From Candidatus Pantoea floridensis (lineage in GTDB: Bacteria > Pseudomonadota > Gammaproteobacteria > Enterobacterales > Enterobacteriaceae), in assembly GCF_900215435.1 (NCBI RefSeq), contig NZ_OCMY01000001.1, positions 1,178,001 through 1,242,000 of the forward strand: 64,000 nt of DNA. The letters are read 5' to 3'. The notes under the pieces are model-generated. The model was not told the DNA's origin. It saw nothing but the letters and a program-made list of their open reading frames with translations, and did no database searches. This document shows, in pieces, positions 51,901 through 59,928 of this stretch (position 1 is its first letter; the number at the start of each line of letters is the position of its first letter). A program made the translations under genes and the position numbers.

Positions 51901-52536
51901 ACTGTTGGCATTGGCGGCATGTACATGTGCATCTACGGCATGGATTCACCGGGTGGCTATCAGCTGGTGGGCCGCACCCTGCCAATCTGGAACAAGTTCC
52001 TCAAAAACCCGCAGTTCGCCGCCGACGAGCCCTGGCTGCTGCACTTCTTCGATCAGGTGCGCTTCTACCCGGTAACGGAAGATGAGCTGACGCAGCTGCG
52101 CGATGACTTCCGCGAAGGCCGCGCCACGGTGCGCATCGAAGAAACGGTATTCGACTTCGCCGCGCATCAGCAGTTCCTGGCCGATCATGCTGCATCGATT
52201 CGTGATTTTCGTCAGCGCCAATCCGCCGCCTTCGAACAGGAGGTGACGCTGTGGGCGCAGGAAGAGCAGAACGCGCCGCTCACCAGCGAGGAGACGTTGG
52301 TGGTGGCCGAAGCCGACGACGATGCGCTGGCGGTGTGCGCCGATATGAACGGCAACATCTGGAAAGTGCTGGTTCAGCCGGGTGACGTGGTGGAGGCCGG
52401 TCAAACGCTGATCATCGTGGAAGCGATGAAAATGGAACTGGCGATTGTCGCGCCGCAGGCAGGCCAGGTGAAACGCATTGCCTGCCAGGCAGGACGTCCG
52501 GTGAGTCCGGGCGATGCCCTGCTGTGGCTGGAATAA
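48919..52536 (+). CDS. uca: Urea carboxylase (biotin-dependent)
   Basis: The enzyme carboxylates urea to allophanate using ATP, bicarbonate and biotin. Domains of the 1205-aa protein are: biotin carboxylase (1 to about 450; [14 protein letters not shown] at 157-170, [14 protein letters not shown]), a KipA/KipI-like carboxyltransferase (AHS2-type from about 460, [23 protein letters not shown]; AHS1-type from about 810) and a biotin carrier domain with Lys1171 in VEAMKMEL. Some proteins of this family are guanidine carboxylases. Allophanate hydrolase and a full Urt transporter beside it, with no carboxyguanidine deiminase genes or guanidine riboswitch seen, favour urea. The CT-domain specificity residues were not checked. 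Confidence 0.92.
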   Translation: [1205 protein letters not shown]

Positions 52537-52545
52537 GGAGACGGC

Positions 52546-53244
52546 ATGAACACGAACCCACGCAGCAAAGGTCGCCCTGAAGCATTGGCCGAGAAAGTGT
52601 ATCAGGCGCTGAAACAGGACATTTTTGAGTTCCGCCTGATGCCTGGCGACCGTTTCAGCGAAAACGAAATCGCCGACCGGCTGGAAGTCAGCCGCACGCC
52701 GGTGCGTCAGGCGTTGTTCTGGCTGGAGCGCGAGGGCTACGTCGAAGTGTGGTTCCGCAGCGGCTGGCAGGTGAAGCCGTTCGACTTCGCCTATTTCGAG
52801 GAGCTGTACGATCTGCGTACCGTACTGGAGTGCGAAGCGGTGCGCCGCCTGTGCGCGCTGCCTGTTGCGCAGTGCGCACAAACCTTAACGGCATTGAAAA
52901 GCTTCTGGATCGATGCGCTACCGCTGGCCGATGGCAAAGCGGTCTCCGCGCAGGATGAAGCCTTTCATATGGCGCTGGTGGCGGCCGCCGGCAATCAAGA
53001 GATGGCGCGCATCCACGCCGAACTGACCGAAAAAATCCGCATCATTCGCCGTCTCGATTTCACCCGCGACGACCGAATCGAGGCGACATACCGCGAACAC
53101 GCTCAGATTTTACGGGCGATTTTCCAGCAACAGACCGAGGAGGCGCAGCGCATTTTAACCGACCACATCGCCGTCAGTAAGGCTGAGGTCAGAAAGATCA
53201 CATTGCATATGTTACAGCAGGCTCGACTTCAACCCATTGAATAA
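52546..53244 (+). CDS. GntR-family (FCD) transcriptional regulator
   Basis: The 232-aa protein has an N-terminal winged HTH (about 12-78; EALAEKVYQALKQDIFEF, ENEIADRLEVSRTPVRQALFWL) and an all-helical FCD ligand domain (about 90-215) with the metal-binding Asp/His pattern (QDEAFHMALVAAAGN, YREHAQILRAIF, DHIAVSK). It lies inside the operon, 9 bases after urea carboxylase and 28 before urtA, so it likely controls the cluster in response to urea, allophanate or a related metabolite. The effector is unknown. The TTGTATACCA palindrome before atzF is the best candidate operator. Confidence 0.88.
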   Translation: MNTNPRSKGRPEALAEKVYQALKQDIFEFRLMPGDRFSENEIADRLEVSRTPVRQALFWLEREGYVEVWFRSGWQVKPFDFAYFEELYDLRTVLECEAVRRLCALPVAQCAQTLTALKSFWIDALPLADGKAVSAQDEAFHMALVAAAGNQEMARIHAELTEKIRIIRRLDFTRDDRIEATYREHAQILRAIFQQQTEEAQRILTDHIAVSKAEVRKITLHMLQQARLQPIE

Positions 53245-53272
53245 CAACATAAACACAGTTAGGGGTTTACTG

Positions 53273-54541
53273 ATGAAAAGACGTTCGTTGCTCAAGGCTT
53301 TTGCGCTCTCTGCCTCGGTGGCCAGCATGGGCTTTGCCTTTGCCGCACAGGCTGCTGACACCATCAAGGTGGGCATTATGTCCTCACTCTCCGGCACCAT
53401 GGCGATCTCCGAGACGCCGCTGAAAGACGTGGCGCTGATGACAATCGATGAGATCAACGCCAAAGGCGGCGTGCTGGGTAAAAAGCTGGAGCCAGTGGTG
53501 GTGGATCCGGCCTCCAACTGGCCGCTGTTCGCCGAGAAAGCGCGCCAGTTGCTGACGCAGGATAAAGTCGCGGCGGTATTCGGCTGCTGGACCTCGGTCT
53601 CGCGCAAATCGGTGCTGCCGGTGTTTGAAGAGCTGAACGGCCTGCTGTTCTATCCGGTGCAGTACGAAGGCGAAGAGATGTCGCCGAACGTGTTCTACAC
53701 CGGTGCCGCGCCTAACCAGCAGGCGATTCCGGCGGTGGAGTACCTGATGAGTGAAGATGGCGGCAGCGCTAAACGCTTCTTCCTGCTGGGCACCGACTAC
53801 GTCTATCCGCGCACCACCAACAAGATTCTGCGCGCTTTCCTGCACAGCAAAGGGGTGCAGGATAAAGATATCGAAGAGGTCTACACGCCGTTTGGTTACA
53901 GCGATTACCAGACCATCGTTTCCAACATTAAAAAATTCTCTGCCGGTGGCAAAACCGCGGTGATCTCCACCATTAACGGCGACTCCAATGTGCCGTTCTA
54001 CAAAGAGCTGGCGAATCAGGGCATCAAAGCCACCGATATTCCGGTGATCGCCTTCTCAGTGGGTGAAGAGGAGCTGCGCGGTATTGATACCAAACCGCTG
54101 GTTGGTCAGCTAGCGGCGTGGAACTACTTTGAGTCGGTGGATAACCCAACCAACGCTAAGTTTGTCGCCGATTACCGCGCCTATGCCAAGGCACACAATC
54201 TGCCGAACGCCAATACCGTCGTCACTAACGATCCTATGGAAGCGACCTACGTTGGGCTGCATATGTGGGCACAGGCGGTGGAGAAGGCCGGCACCACGGA
54301 TGTAGACAAAGTACGCGCGGCGATGGCGGGCCAGACTTTCAAAGCGCCGGACGGTTTCACTCTCACCATGGATAAAACCAACCACCACCTGCACAAGCCG
54401 GTGATGATTGGCGAAGTGGAAGAGAACGGCCAGTTCAACGTGGTGTGGCAGACCGAGCAACCGGTGCGCGCCCAGCCGTGGAGCCCGTACATCGCGGGTA
54501 ACGACAAGAAGCCCGATCATCCGGTGAAATCAACGCAGTAA
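53273..54541 (+). CDS. urtA: Urea ABC transporter substrate-binding protein UrtA
   Basis: UrtA captures urea in the periplasm. The 422-aa precursor belongs to the Leu/Ile/Val-binding-protein superfamily (IKVGIMSSLSGTMAISETPLKDVALMTIDEINAKGG, then AVFGCWTSVSRKSVLPVFEE and GLLFYPVQYEGEE, which are typical of UrtA/FmdD). The signal peptide starts MKRRSLLKAFALSAS, a twin-arginine-like motif. The ATG at 53273 has AGGGG 7 bases upstream; an in-frame ATG at 53237 overlaps the regulator gene and is less likely. FmdD (short-chain amides) is the main alternative, but the neighbours favour urea. Confidence 0.9.
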   Translation: MKRRSLLKAFALSASVASMGFAFAAQAADTIKVGIMSSLSGTMAISETPLKDVALMTIDEINAKGGVLGKKLEPVVVDPASNWPLFAEKARQLLTQDKVAAVFGCWTSVSRKSVLPVFEELNGLLFYPVQYEGEEMSPNVFYTGAAPNQQAIPAVEYLMSEDGGSAKRFFLLGTDYVYPRTTNKILRAFLHSKGVQDKDIEEVYTPFGYSDYQTIVSNIKKFSAGGKTAVISTINGDSNVPFYKELANQGIKATDIPVIAFSVGEEELRGIDTKPLVGQLAAWNYFESVDNPTNAKFVADYRAYAKAHNLPNANTVVTNDPMEATYVGLHMWAQAVEKAGTTDVDKVRAAMAGQTFKAPDGFTLTMDKTNHHLHKPVMIGEVEENGQFNVVWQTEQPVRAQPWSPYIAGNDKKPDHPVKSTQ

Positions 54542-54642
54542 GCCCTCACCCTAACCCTCTCCCGCAAGCGGGAGAGGGAATTGATCGAGCATACATTTGG
54601 CAGCATCCCCCTCTCCCTGTGGGAGAGGGCCGGGGTGAGGGC
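54542..54642. repeat. Composite palindromic element between urtA and urtB
   Basis: The outer arms GCCCTCACCC (54542-54551) and GGGTGAGGGC (54633-54642) enclose two hairpins: CCCTCTCCCGC / GCGGGAGAGGG (54555-54565 with 54568-54578) and CCCTCTCCC / GGGAGAGGG (54609-54617 with 54621-54629). The whole 101-bp unit folds as a cruciform with two internal stems. It resembles the CCCTCACCC-type intergenic repeats of many proteobacteria. It lies within the operon and could reduce or stabilise transcript downstream of urtA. Confidence 0.8.
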
Positions 54643-54681
54643 ATCAGACCGCACCTAACTACCTCCTTCAGGGCCAGAACC

Positions 54682-56247
54682 ATGACAATTCGCCGTTATC
54701 TCTGCTGTCTGCTGTTACTGCTGCCCTGGCTCGCCCAGGCGGGCGATGGCGCAGACTTCGCGGCCGCCAGCCGCACCCAACAAGCTGCGCTGCTGCAACA
54801 GTGGGCCGCCGCGCCGCAGGCCAGCCGCTTGCCGCTACTCGAGGCGTTGCGCAATGAAACCGTGGTCATCGACCAAAAACAGCAGCCGTTCAGCAAACAG
54901 GGCGATACGTTGCAGCCGCTCGACAGCGCGCAACAGCCCAGCGGCGACACGAAAAAGCTGTTTATGAATAATCGGCTGCGCGTAGTAATCGCCAGCGCCC
55001 TCGCCGCTCACCAGCTGGTGAGTGAGGATCCGGCGATCCGCTTACGCGCCGCACAACAGCTGCAAAACGATGGCGTCGCCGACATGCTGCCATTGATTGA
55101 GCAGCGCCTCGCCAGCGAGAAAGACACGCAGGTACACGCGGTGCTGCTGATGGCAGCGGCCAACCTGCAACTCGCCAGCCCGGATGCCACGCTGCGCCTC
55201 AACGCGGTGACGCTGCTCGGCGAATCCAGCGATCCCAACATGCAGGCTAGCCTTACTCGCTTAACCCAGGCCAGCAATGAACCCGATGCCAAAGTACGCG
55301 AGGCCGCCGCCGCCAGCCTGAAGCAGATTAAACAGCGCCTGATGTGGGGCGATCTGCTCGGCCAGGCGTTTACCGGCCTGTCGCTCGGCTCGATTCTGCT
55401 GCTGGCGGCACTCGGCCTGGCGATCACCTACGGCCTGCTGGGGGTGATCAACATGGCGCACGGTGAAATGCTGATGCTCGGCGCCTACGCCACCTGGTTT
55501 GTGCAGAGTCTGTTCCAGCAGTTTGCGCCGCAGTGGCTGGCCTGGTATCCGCTGCTGGCGCTGCCGGTGGCATTTCTGGTCACCGCCTGCATGGGCATGC
55601 TGCTGGAGCGCACCATTATTCGCCATCTGTACGGACGTCCGCTGGAAACGCTGCTCGCCACCTGGGGCATCAGCCTGATGCTGATTCAGCTGGTGCGCAT
55701 GCTGTTTGGTGCACAAAACCTCGAGGTGGCTAACCCAGGTTGGCTCTCCGGCGGCCTGCAGCTGTTGCCGAATCTGGTGCTGCCGTACAACCGCATCGCA
55801 GTGATCCTGTTCGTATTTGCCGTTCTGGGCCTCACCTGGCTGCTGCTAAACAAAACCCGGCTTGGCCTCAGCGTGCGTGCCGTGACGCAGAACCGGGCGA
55901 TGGCCGACTGCTGCGGCGTGCCCACCGGACGCATCGATATGCTGGCGTTTGGCCTCGGTTCCGGCATCGCCGGGCTCGGCGGCGTGGCACTGTCGCAGTT
56001 GGGCAACGTTGGCCCAGAGCTCGGTCAGGGTTACATCATCGACTCTTTCCTTGTGGTGGTGCTGGGCGGCGTTGGCCAGCTGGCGGGCACTGTCGTGGCG
56101 GCGTTTGGCCTCGGCATTCTTAACAAAGTGCTGGAGCCACAGATTGGCGCAGTGCTGGGCAAAATCCTCATCCTCGTGCTGATCGTGCTGTTTATCCAGA
56201 AACGTCCGCAGGGGCTGTTTGCCTTCAAAGGGAGGGTGATTGACTGA
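54682..56247 (+). CDS. urtB: Urea ABC transporter permease UrtB
   Basis: UrtB is an inner-membrane permease of the LivH type. The 521-aa protein has a signal-like hydrophobic start (LCCLLLLLPWLAQA), a periplasmic HEAT-repeat-like region (about 30-225, repeated LR...AAQQLQ / LRLNAVTLLGES), then eight or so membrane segments with GLLGVINMAHGEMLMLGAYATW, the LivH signature. This long N-terminal extension is typical of UrtB. The ATG at 54682 follows AGGG; the frame is open from 54619 inside the palindrome. The stop overlaps urtC (TGATG). Confidence 0.92.
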   Translation: MTIRRYLCCLLLLLPWLAQAGDGADFAAASRTQQAALLQQWAAAPQASRLPLLEALRNETVVIDQKQQPFSKQGDTLQPLDSAQQPSGDTKKLFMNNRLRVVIASALAAHQLVSEDPAIRLRAAQQLQNDGVADMLPLIEQRLASEKDTQVHAVLLMAAANLQLASPDATLRLNAVTLLGESSDPNMQASLTRLTQASNEPDAKVREAAAASLKQIKQRLMWGDLLGQAFTGLSLGSILLLAALGLAITYGLLGVINMAHGEMLMLGAYATWFVQSLFQQFAPQWLAWYPLLALPVAFLVTACMGMLLERTIIRHLYGRPLETLLATWGISLMLIQLVRMLFGAQNLEVANPGWLSGGLQLLPNLVLPYNRIAVILFVFAVLGLTWLLLNKTRLGLSVRAVTQNRAMADCCGVPTGRIDMLAFGLGSGIAGLGGVALSQLGNVGPELGQGYIIDSFLVVVLGGVGQLAGTVVAAFGLGILNKVLEPQIGAVLGKILILVLIVLFIQKRPQGLFAFKGRVID

Positions 56248-57323
56248 TGAGCCAACCAATGACGTTAACCTTCGCGCGTAAAGCGCCGCGCCTGACCCTC
56301 AGCCTGGGTGTAGCCATCACGGCGCTGCTGCTGGTGCTGCCGTTTTGCGCCCTGCTGCCCGCCACGCATCCGCTGGCGATCTCCACCTACACGCTGACGC
56401 TGGTCGGCAAAATCCTCTGTTACGCCATCGTCGCGGTAGCGCTCGATCTGGTGTGGGGTTACGCCGGTTTGCTGTCACTCGGTCACGGCCTGTTTTTCGC
56501 GCTCGGCGGCTATGCGATGGGCATGTATTTGATGCGTCAGGCCTCCGGCGACGGCTTGCCGGCGTTTATGTCGTTTCTTTCGTGGAACAAGCTGCCATGG
56601 TTCTGGGCGGGCACGCAGCATTTCGCCTGGGCGCTGTGCCTGATCGTGCTGGTGCCGGGCCTGCTGGCGTTGATGTTCGGCTTCTTCGCCTTCCGCTCGA
56701 AAATCAAAGGCGTCTACTTCTCCATCATGACGCAGGCGCTGACCTACGCCGGCATGCTGCTGTTTTTCCGTAACGAAACGGGCTTCGGCGGCAACAACGG
56801 GTTTACCGGCTTCACCACGCTGCTTGGCTTCAACGTCACCGCGACCGGCACGCGCATCGGGCTGTTCGTTGCCACGGTGCTGCTGTTGCTGGTGAGTCTC
56901 GGCATCGGCTTCGCGCTGGCACGCAGCAAATTCGGCCGCGTGCTGACGGCAGTGCGCGATGCGGAAAACCGCCTGATGTTCGTCGGTTACGATCCCAAAG
57001 GCTTCAAGCTGTTTGTCTGGACGCTCTCGGCGGTGCTGTGCGGGCTGGCGGGCGCGCTCTATGTGCCGCAGGTTGGCATTATCAATCCGAGTGAAATGTC
57101 GCCGACCAACTCGATTGAAGCCGCAATCTGGGTGGCGTTAGGCGGACGCGGCACGCTGATTGGACCGCTGCTTGGCGCGGCGATCGTTAACGGTGCCAAG
57201 AGCTGGTTTACCGTCGCCTTCCCGGAATATTGGCTGTTCTTCCTCGGCCTGATGTTTATCCTGGTCACGCTGTTCCTGCCGCGTGGCGTGATTGGCCTGC
57301 TGCGCCGGAGGCGTGATGACTGA
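56247..57323 (+). CDS. urtC: Urea ABC transporter permease UrtC
   Basis: UrtC is the LivM-type second permease. The 358-aa protein has about ten hydrophobic segments and the signature WGYAGLLSLGHGLFFALGGYAMGMYLM, with GFTGFTTLLGF and AVRDAENRLMFVGYDPKGFKL in the cytoplasmic loop. It overlaps urtB by one base and urtD by 8 bases, so the operon is tightly coupled. Confidence 0.93.
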   Translation: MSQPMTLTFARKAPRLTLSLGVAITALLLVLPFCALLPATHPLAISTYTLTLVGKILCYAIVAVALDLVWGYAGLLSLGHGLFFALGGYAMGMYLMRQASGDGLPAFMSFLSWNKLPWFWAGTQHFAWALCLIVLVPGLLALMFGFFAFRSKIKGVYFSIMTQALTYAGMLLFFRNETGFGGNNGFTGFTTLLGFNVTATGTRIGLFVATVLLLLVSLGIGFALARSKFGRVLTAVRDAENRLMFVGYDPKGFKLFVWTLSAVLCGLAGALYVPQVGIINPSEMSPTNSIEAAIWVALGGRGTLIGPLLGAAIVNGAKSWFTVAFPEYWLFFLGLMFILVTLFLPRGVIGLLRRRRDD

Positions 57324-58107
57324 ACACCTGTTTACCCAACCTCATCCAGCGGATCGTCATCGTGCGCAGACCGATCCGGTATTGCAGCTGGAGAAGATCA
57401 ATGTGTCGTTCGACGGTTTCCGCGCGCTGACCGATCTTTCCCTGAAGATCGGCGTCGGCGAACTGCGCTGCGTGATCGGCCCCAACGGCGCGGGTAAAAC
57501 CACGCTGATGGATGTGATCACCGGTAAAACCCGGCCGGACAATGGCCAGGTGATCTACGACCAGGATACCGATCTCAGCAAAATGTCGCCGGTGGAGATC
57601 GCGCGCGCCGGCATTGGACGCAAGTTCCAGAAACCCACGGTGTTTGAAGCGCTCACGGTGTTCGAGAATCTGGAAATCGCGCTGAAAAATGACAAATCGG
57701 TGTGGGCCAGCCTGCGCGCCCGGCTGAACGGCGAGCAGCAGGATCGCATTGATGAGGTGTTAAAGCTGCTACGACTCGGCGGCGAGCGTCAGCGTCAGGC
57801 CGGTTTGCTGTCGCACGGCCAGAAGCAGTTTCTGGAAATCGGCATGCTGCTGGTGCAGGACCCGCATCTGCTGCTGCTGGATGAACCGGCGGCGGGCATG
57901 ACCGATGCCGAAACCGAGTACACCGCCGAGCTGTTTCGCAGCCTCGCCGGCAAGCATTCGCTGATGGTGGTTGAGCACGACATGGGCTTTGTCGAAACCA
58001 TTGCCGATCACGTTACCGTGCTGCATCAGGGCCAGGTATTGGCCGAGGGATCGTTACGCGAAGTGCAGGCGGACGATCGGGTTATCGACGTTTATCTGGG
58101 GCGCTAA
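57316..58107 (+). CDS. urtD: Urea ABC transporter ATP-binding protein UrtD
   Basis: UrtD is a LivG-type ATPase subunit. The 263-aa protein has Walker A GPNGAGKTT, a Q-loop region (GRKFQKPTVFEALTVFENLEIA), the ABC signature as LSHGQKQFLEIG, Walker B LLLLDEPAAG and the switch His in MVVEHDMGF. LSHGQ rather than LSGGQ is the form usual in UrtD. The start at 57316 is preceded by GGAGG. Confidence 0.94.
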   Translation: MTEHLFTQPHPADRHRAQTDPVLQLEKINVSFDGFRALTDLSLKIGVGELRCVIGPNGAGKTTLMDVITGKTRPDNGQVIYDQDTDLSKMSPVEIARAGIGRKFQKPTVFEALTVFENLEIALKNDKSVWASLRARLNGEQQDRIDEVLKLLRLGGERQRQAGLLSHGQKQFLEIGMLLVQDPHLLLLDEPAAGMTDAETEYTAELFRSLAGKHSLMVVEHDMGFVETIADHVTVLHQGQVLAEGSLREVQADDRVIDVYLGR

Positions 58108-58108
58108 C

Positions 58109-58807
58109 ATGCTGCAAGTGGCGGATCTGAATCAATTTTACGGCGGCAGCCACATTCTGCGCGGCCTGTCTTTTGAGGCTAAACCAGGTGAAATCACCTG
58201 CCTGCTGGGACGCAACGGCGTGGGCAAAACCACGCTGTTGAAGTGTTTGATGGGGCTGATTCCGGCCAAATCCGGCGAGATTCGCTGGCAGGACAAAGTG
58301 ATTAACGGCCGTAAGCCACACCAGCGCGTGCAGGCTGGCATCGCTTATGTGCCGCAGGGGCGTGAAATCTTCCCGCGTTTAACGGTGGAAGAGAATCTGC
58401 TGATGGGGCTGGCGCGCTTTTCTGGCGCGCAGGCCAAAGCGGTGCCGGAGGAGATCTACCAGCTGTTCCCGGTGCTGCGCGAGATGAAATCGCGCCGTGG
58501 CGGCGATTTGTCGGGCGGTCAGCAGCAGCAGCTGGCGATTGGCCGCGCCCTCGCCTGTTCACCAACGCTGTTGATCCTCGATGAGCCTACCGAAGGGATC
58601 CAGCCGTCGGTGATCAAGGAGATCGGCGAGGTGATCCGCCAGCTGGCACAACGCGGTGATATGGCGATCCTGCTCGTCGAGCAGTTTTACGATTTCGCCG
58701 CCGAGCTGGCCGACAGCTATCTGGTGATGTCGCGCGGTGAGATCGTGCAGCGCGGCGCCGGATCCAGCATGGAAGCCGACGGCGTGCGCGGGTTGGTGGC
58801 GATTTAG
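58109..58807 (+). CDS. urtE: Urea ABC transporter ATP-binding protein UrtE
   Basis: UrtE is a LivF-type ATPase subunit. The 232-aa protein has Walker A GRNGVGKTT, Q-loop YVPQGREIFPRLTVEENL, signature LSGGQQQQLAIGRAL, Walker B LLILDEPTEGIQPSV and the H-loop position occupied by Gln (LLVEQFYDF), as is normal for LivF/UrtE. It starts one base after the urtD stop and is the last gene of the operon. Confidence 0.94.
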   Translation: MLQVADLNQFYGGSHILRGLSFEAKPGEITCLLGRNGVGKTTLLKCLMGLIPAKSGEIRWQDKVINGRKPHQRVQAGIAYVPQGREIFPRLTVEENLLMGLARFSGAQAKAVPEEIYQLFPVLREMKSRRGGDLSGGQQQQLAIGRALACSPTLLILDEPTEGIQPSVIKEIGEVIRQLAQRGDMAILLVEQFYDFAAELADSYLVMSRGEIVQRGAGSSMEADGVRGLVAI

Positions 58808-58824
58808 TATCAACTCGCACATAC

Positions 58825-58888
58825 CGTAGCGGCGCAATTTATTGCGCAATGTAAAGGTCAAATGCGCGCAATAAATTGCGCCGCTACG
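58825..58888. repeat. Long perfect inverted repeat after urtE
   Basis: Two perfect 23-bp arms (58825-58847 and 58866-58888; left arm begins CGTAGCGGCGCAATTTATTG) flank an 18-base centre. The last six bases of each arm are themselves GC-rich and the transcript would form a very stable stem. No T run follows on either strand. It lies exactly between the convergent urea and deoxyribose modules and can block read-through or stabilise 3' ends. Confidence 0.85.
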
Positions 58889-58914
58889 TTCAGTGCAAAT
58901 GTTGGCAGCTAAAA

Positions 58915-59928
58915 TTACAAAATCCCGGTTTCGACGCTGAAGTGGCGCTGCTCGCCGGGGGCCAATTCGATCAACGTTCCCGCGCGCTGCGCCGCCTTGA
59001 ACCCCTCCGGGCGGCAGGTTGCCGGCAGCACATAGGCAGCGACCTGCTGATCGCGATTATGCAGCATCCAGCGCGTAGCGTGTGGGAAATGCTGGCTGGA
59101 GAAGCGCGTCATCAGGGCAAAACCCTGCGGCGAGTGCAGCTCGAACTGCACCTCATCGCCATACTGCTGCAGATCGTCAGCGAAGAATACGATCTCTGGA
59201 TCGCACATCTCCGGCTGATCCAATGGCTGAAACGCCTGCGGATCGGCCGCCAGCCGCTCGGTATAAGCGCGCCACTGCGGCGTAGGCTTGACGTGTGCCG
59301 GGATCGAGGTGCGCAGCTGGAACGCATCCGTCTGGATTGACTGCTGGAAACGGCCCTGCTCAATCCACGCGCTGTTGAGATGGCACATGTACTGCAAGGG
59401 CATCGGCGCACCGGCCAGATTGGTGACGTTCATCTCAATGTGCAGCCTTGCCGCATTGGCCTCAAGCCGCACTGCAGGCGCAGCGAGATAATGATGACCG
59501 AAGCCCTTCACATATTCGGTTTCGCCTTCCAGCGACAAACGATCGTTTTCCAATACCATCCACGCGCTATCCATACGCGCACAGGCCATTTCGCCGTGCA
59601 GCGGATGGTTGTCATCGGCCGCCGGGCAGCCGTTGGCCAACAGCCCGGAGTGGAAAGCAAAGCAGCCGTAGGTATCAATTATCGAACTGCCGAGCAGCGG
59701 CTGTTTAAAGCTGTGCCCCATCGTGAGCGAATGCCCATCAAAATGGGCGTCCCATATCATCTGGCCGTAAAACGGCAGCACGATCACCGTGCCGCGAGGG
59801 TTGCTGATGCGCACCGCTTCCACGCCCGCCGGGTAGCGAAACAGCTCAACGTGAAAAGTCTCGTTGCGTAGCAGCGTACTCGGTGTTTCCTGAAACTGTT
59901 CCCGACGTAACGGTAAACGGGTTTTCAT
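58915..59928 (-). CDS. deoX: Aldose 1-epimerase family (DUF4432) protein, DeoX-like
   Basis: The 337-aa protein has the galactose-mutarotase-like beta fold: GTVIVLPFYGQMIWDAHFDGHSL, NHPLHGEMACA and FGHHYLAAPAVRL. These fit the DUF4432 group, which accompanies sugar-utilisation genes. In Salmonella deoX is the last gene of the deoxyribose operon deoKPX, and the order here is the same. It overlaps deoP by 4 bases (ATGA). An epimerase or mutarotase role on deoxyribose is inferred; the family's activity is not settled. Confidence 0.8.
   Translation of the reverse strand: MKTRLPLRREQFQETPSTLLRNETFHVELFRYPAGVEAVRISNPRGTVIVLPFYGQMIWDAHFDGHSLTMGHSFKQPLLGSSIIDTYGCFAFHSGLLANGCPAADDNHPLHGEMACARMDSAWMVLENDRLSLEGETEYVKGFGHHYLAAPAVRLEANAARLHIEMNVTNLAGAPMPLQYMCHLNSAWIEQGRFQQSIQTDAFQLRTSIPAHVKPTPQWRAYTERLAADPQAFQPLDQPEMCDPEIVFFADDLQQYGDEVQFELHSPQGFALMTRFSSQHFPHATRWMLHNRDQQVAAYVLPATCRPEGFKAAQRAGTLIELAPGEQRHFSVETGIL

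Noticed and set aside
54619..54681. Longer UrtB starting within the composite palindrome
   Set aside because: The extra residues (MGEGRGEG...) come from the repeat itself. The signal-like MTIRRYLCC start at 54682 fits.
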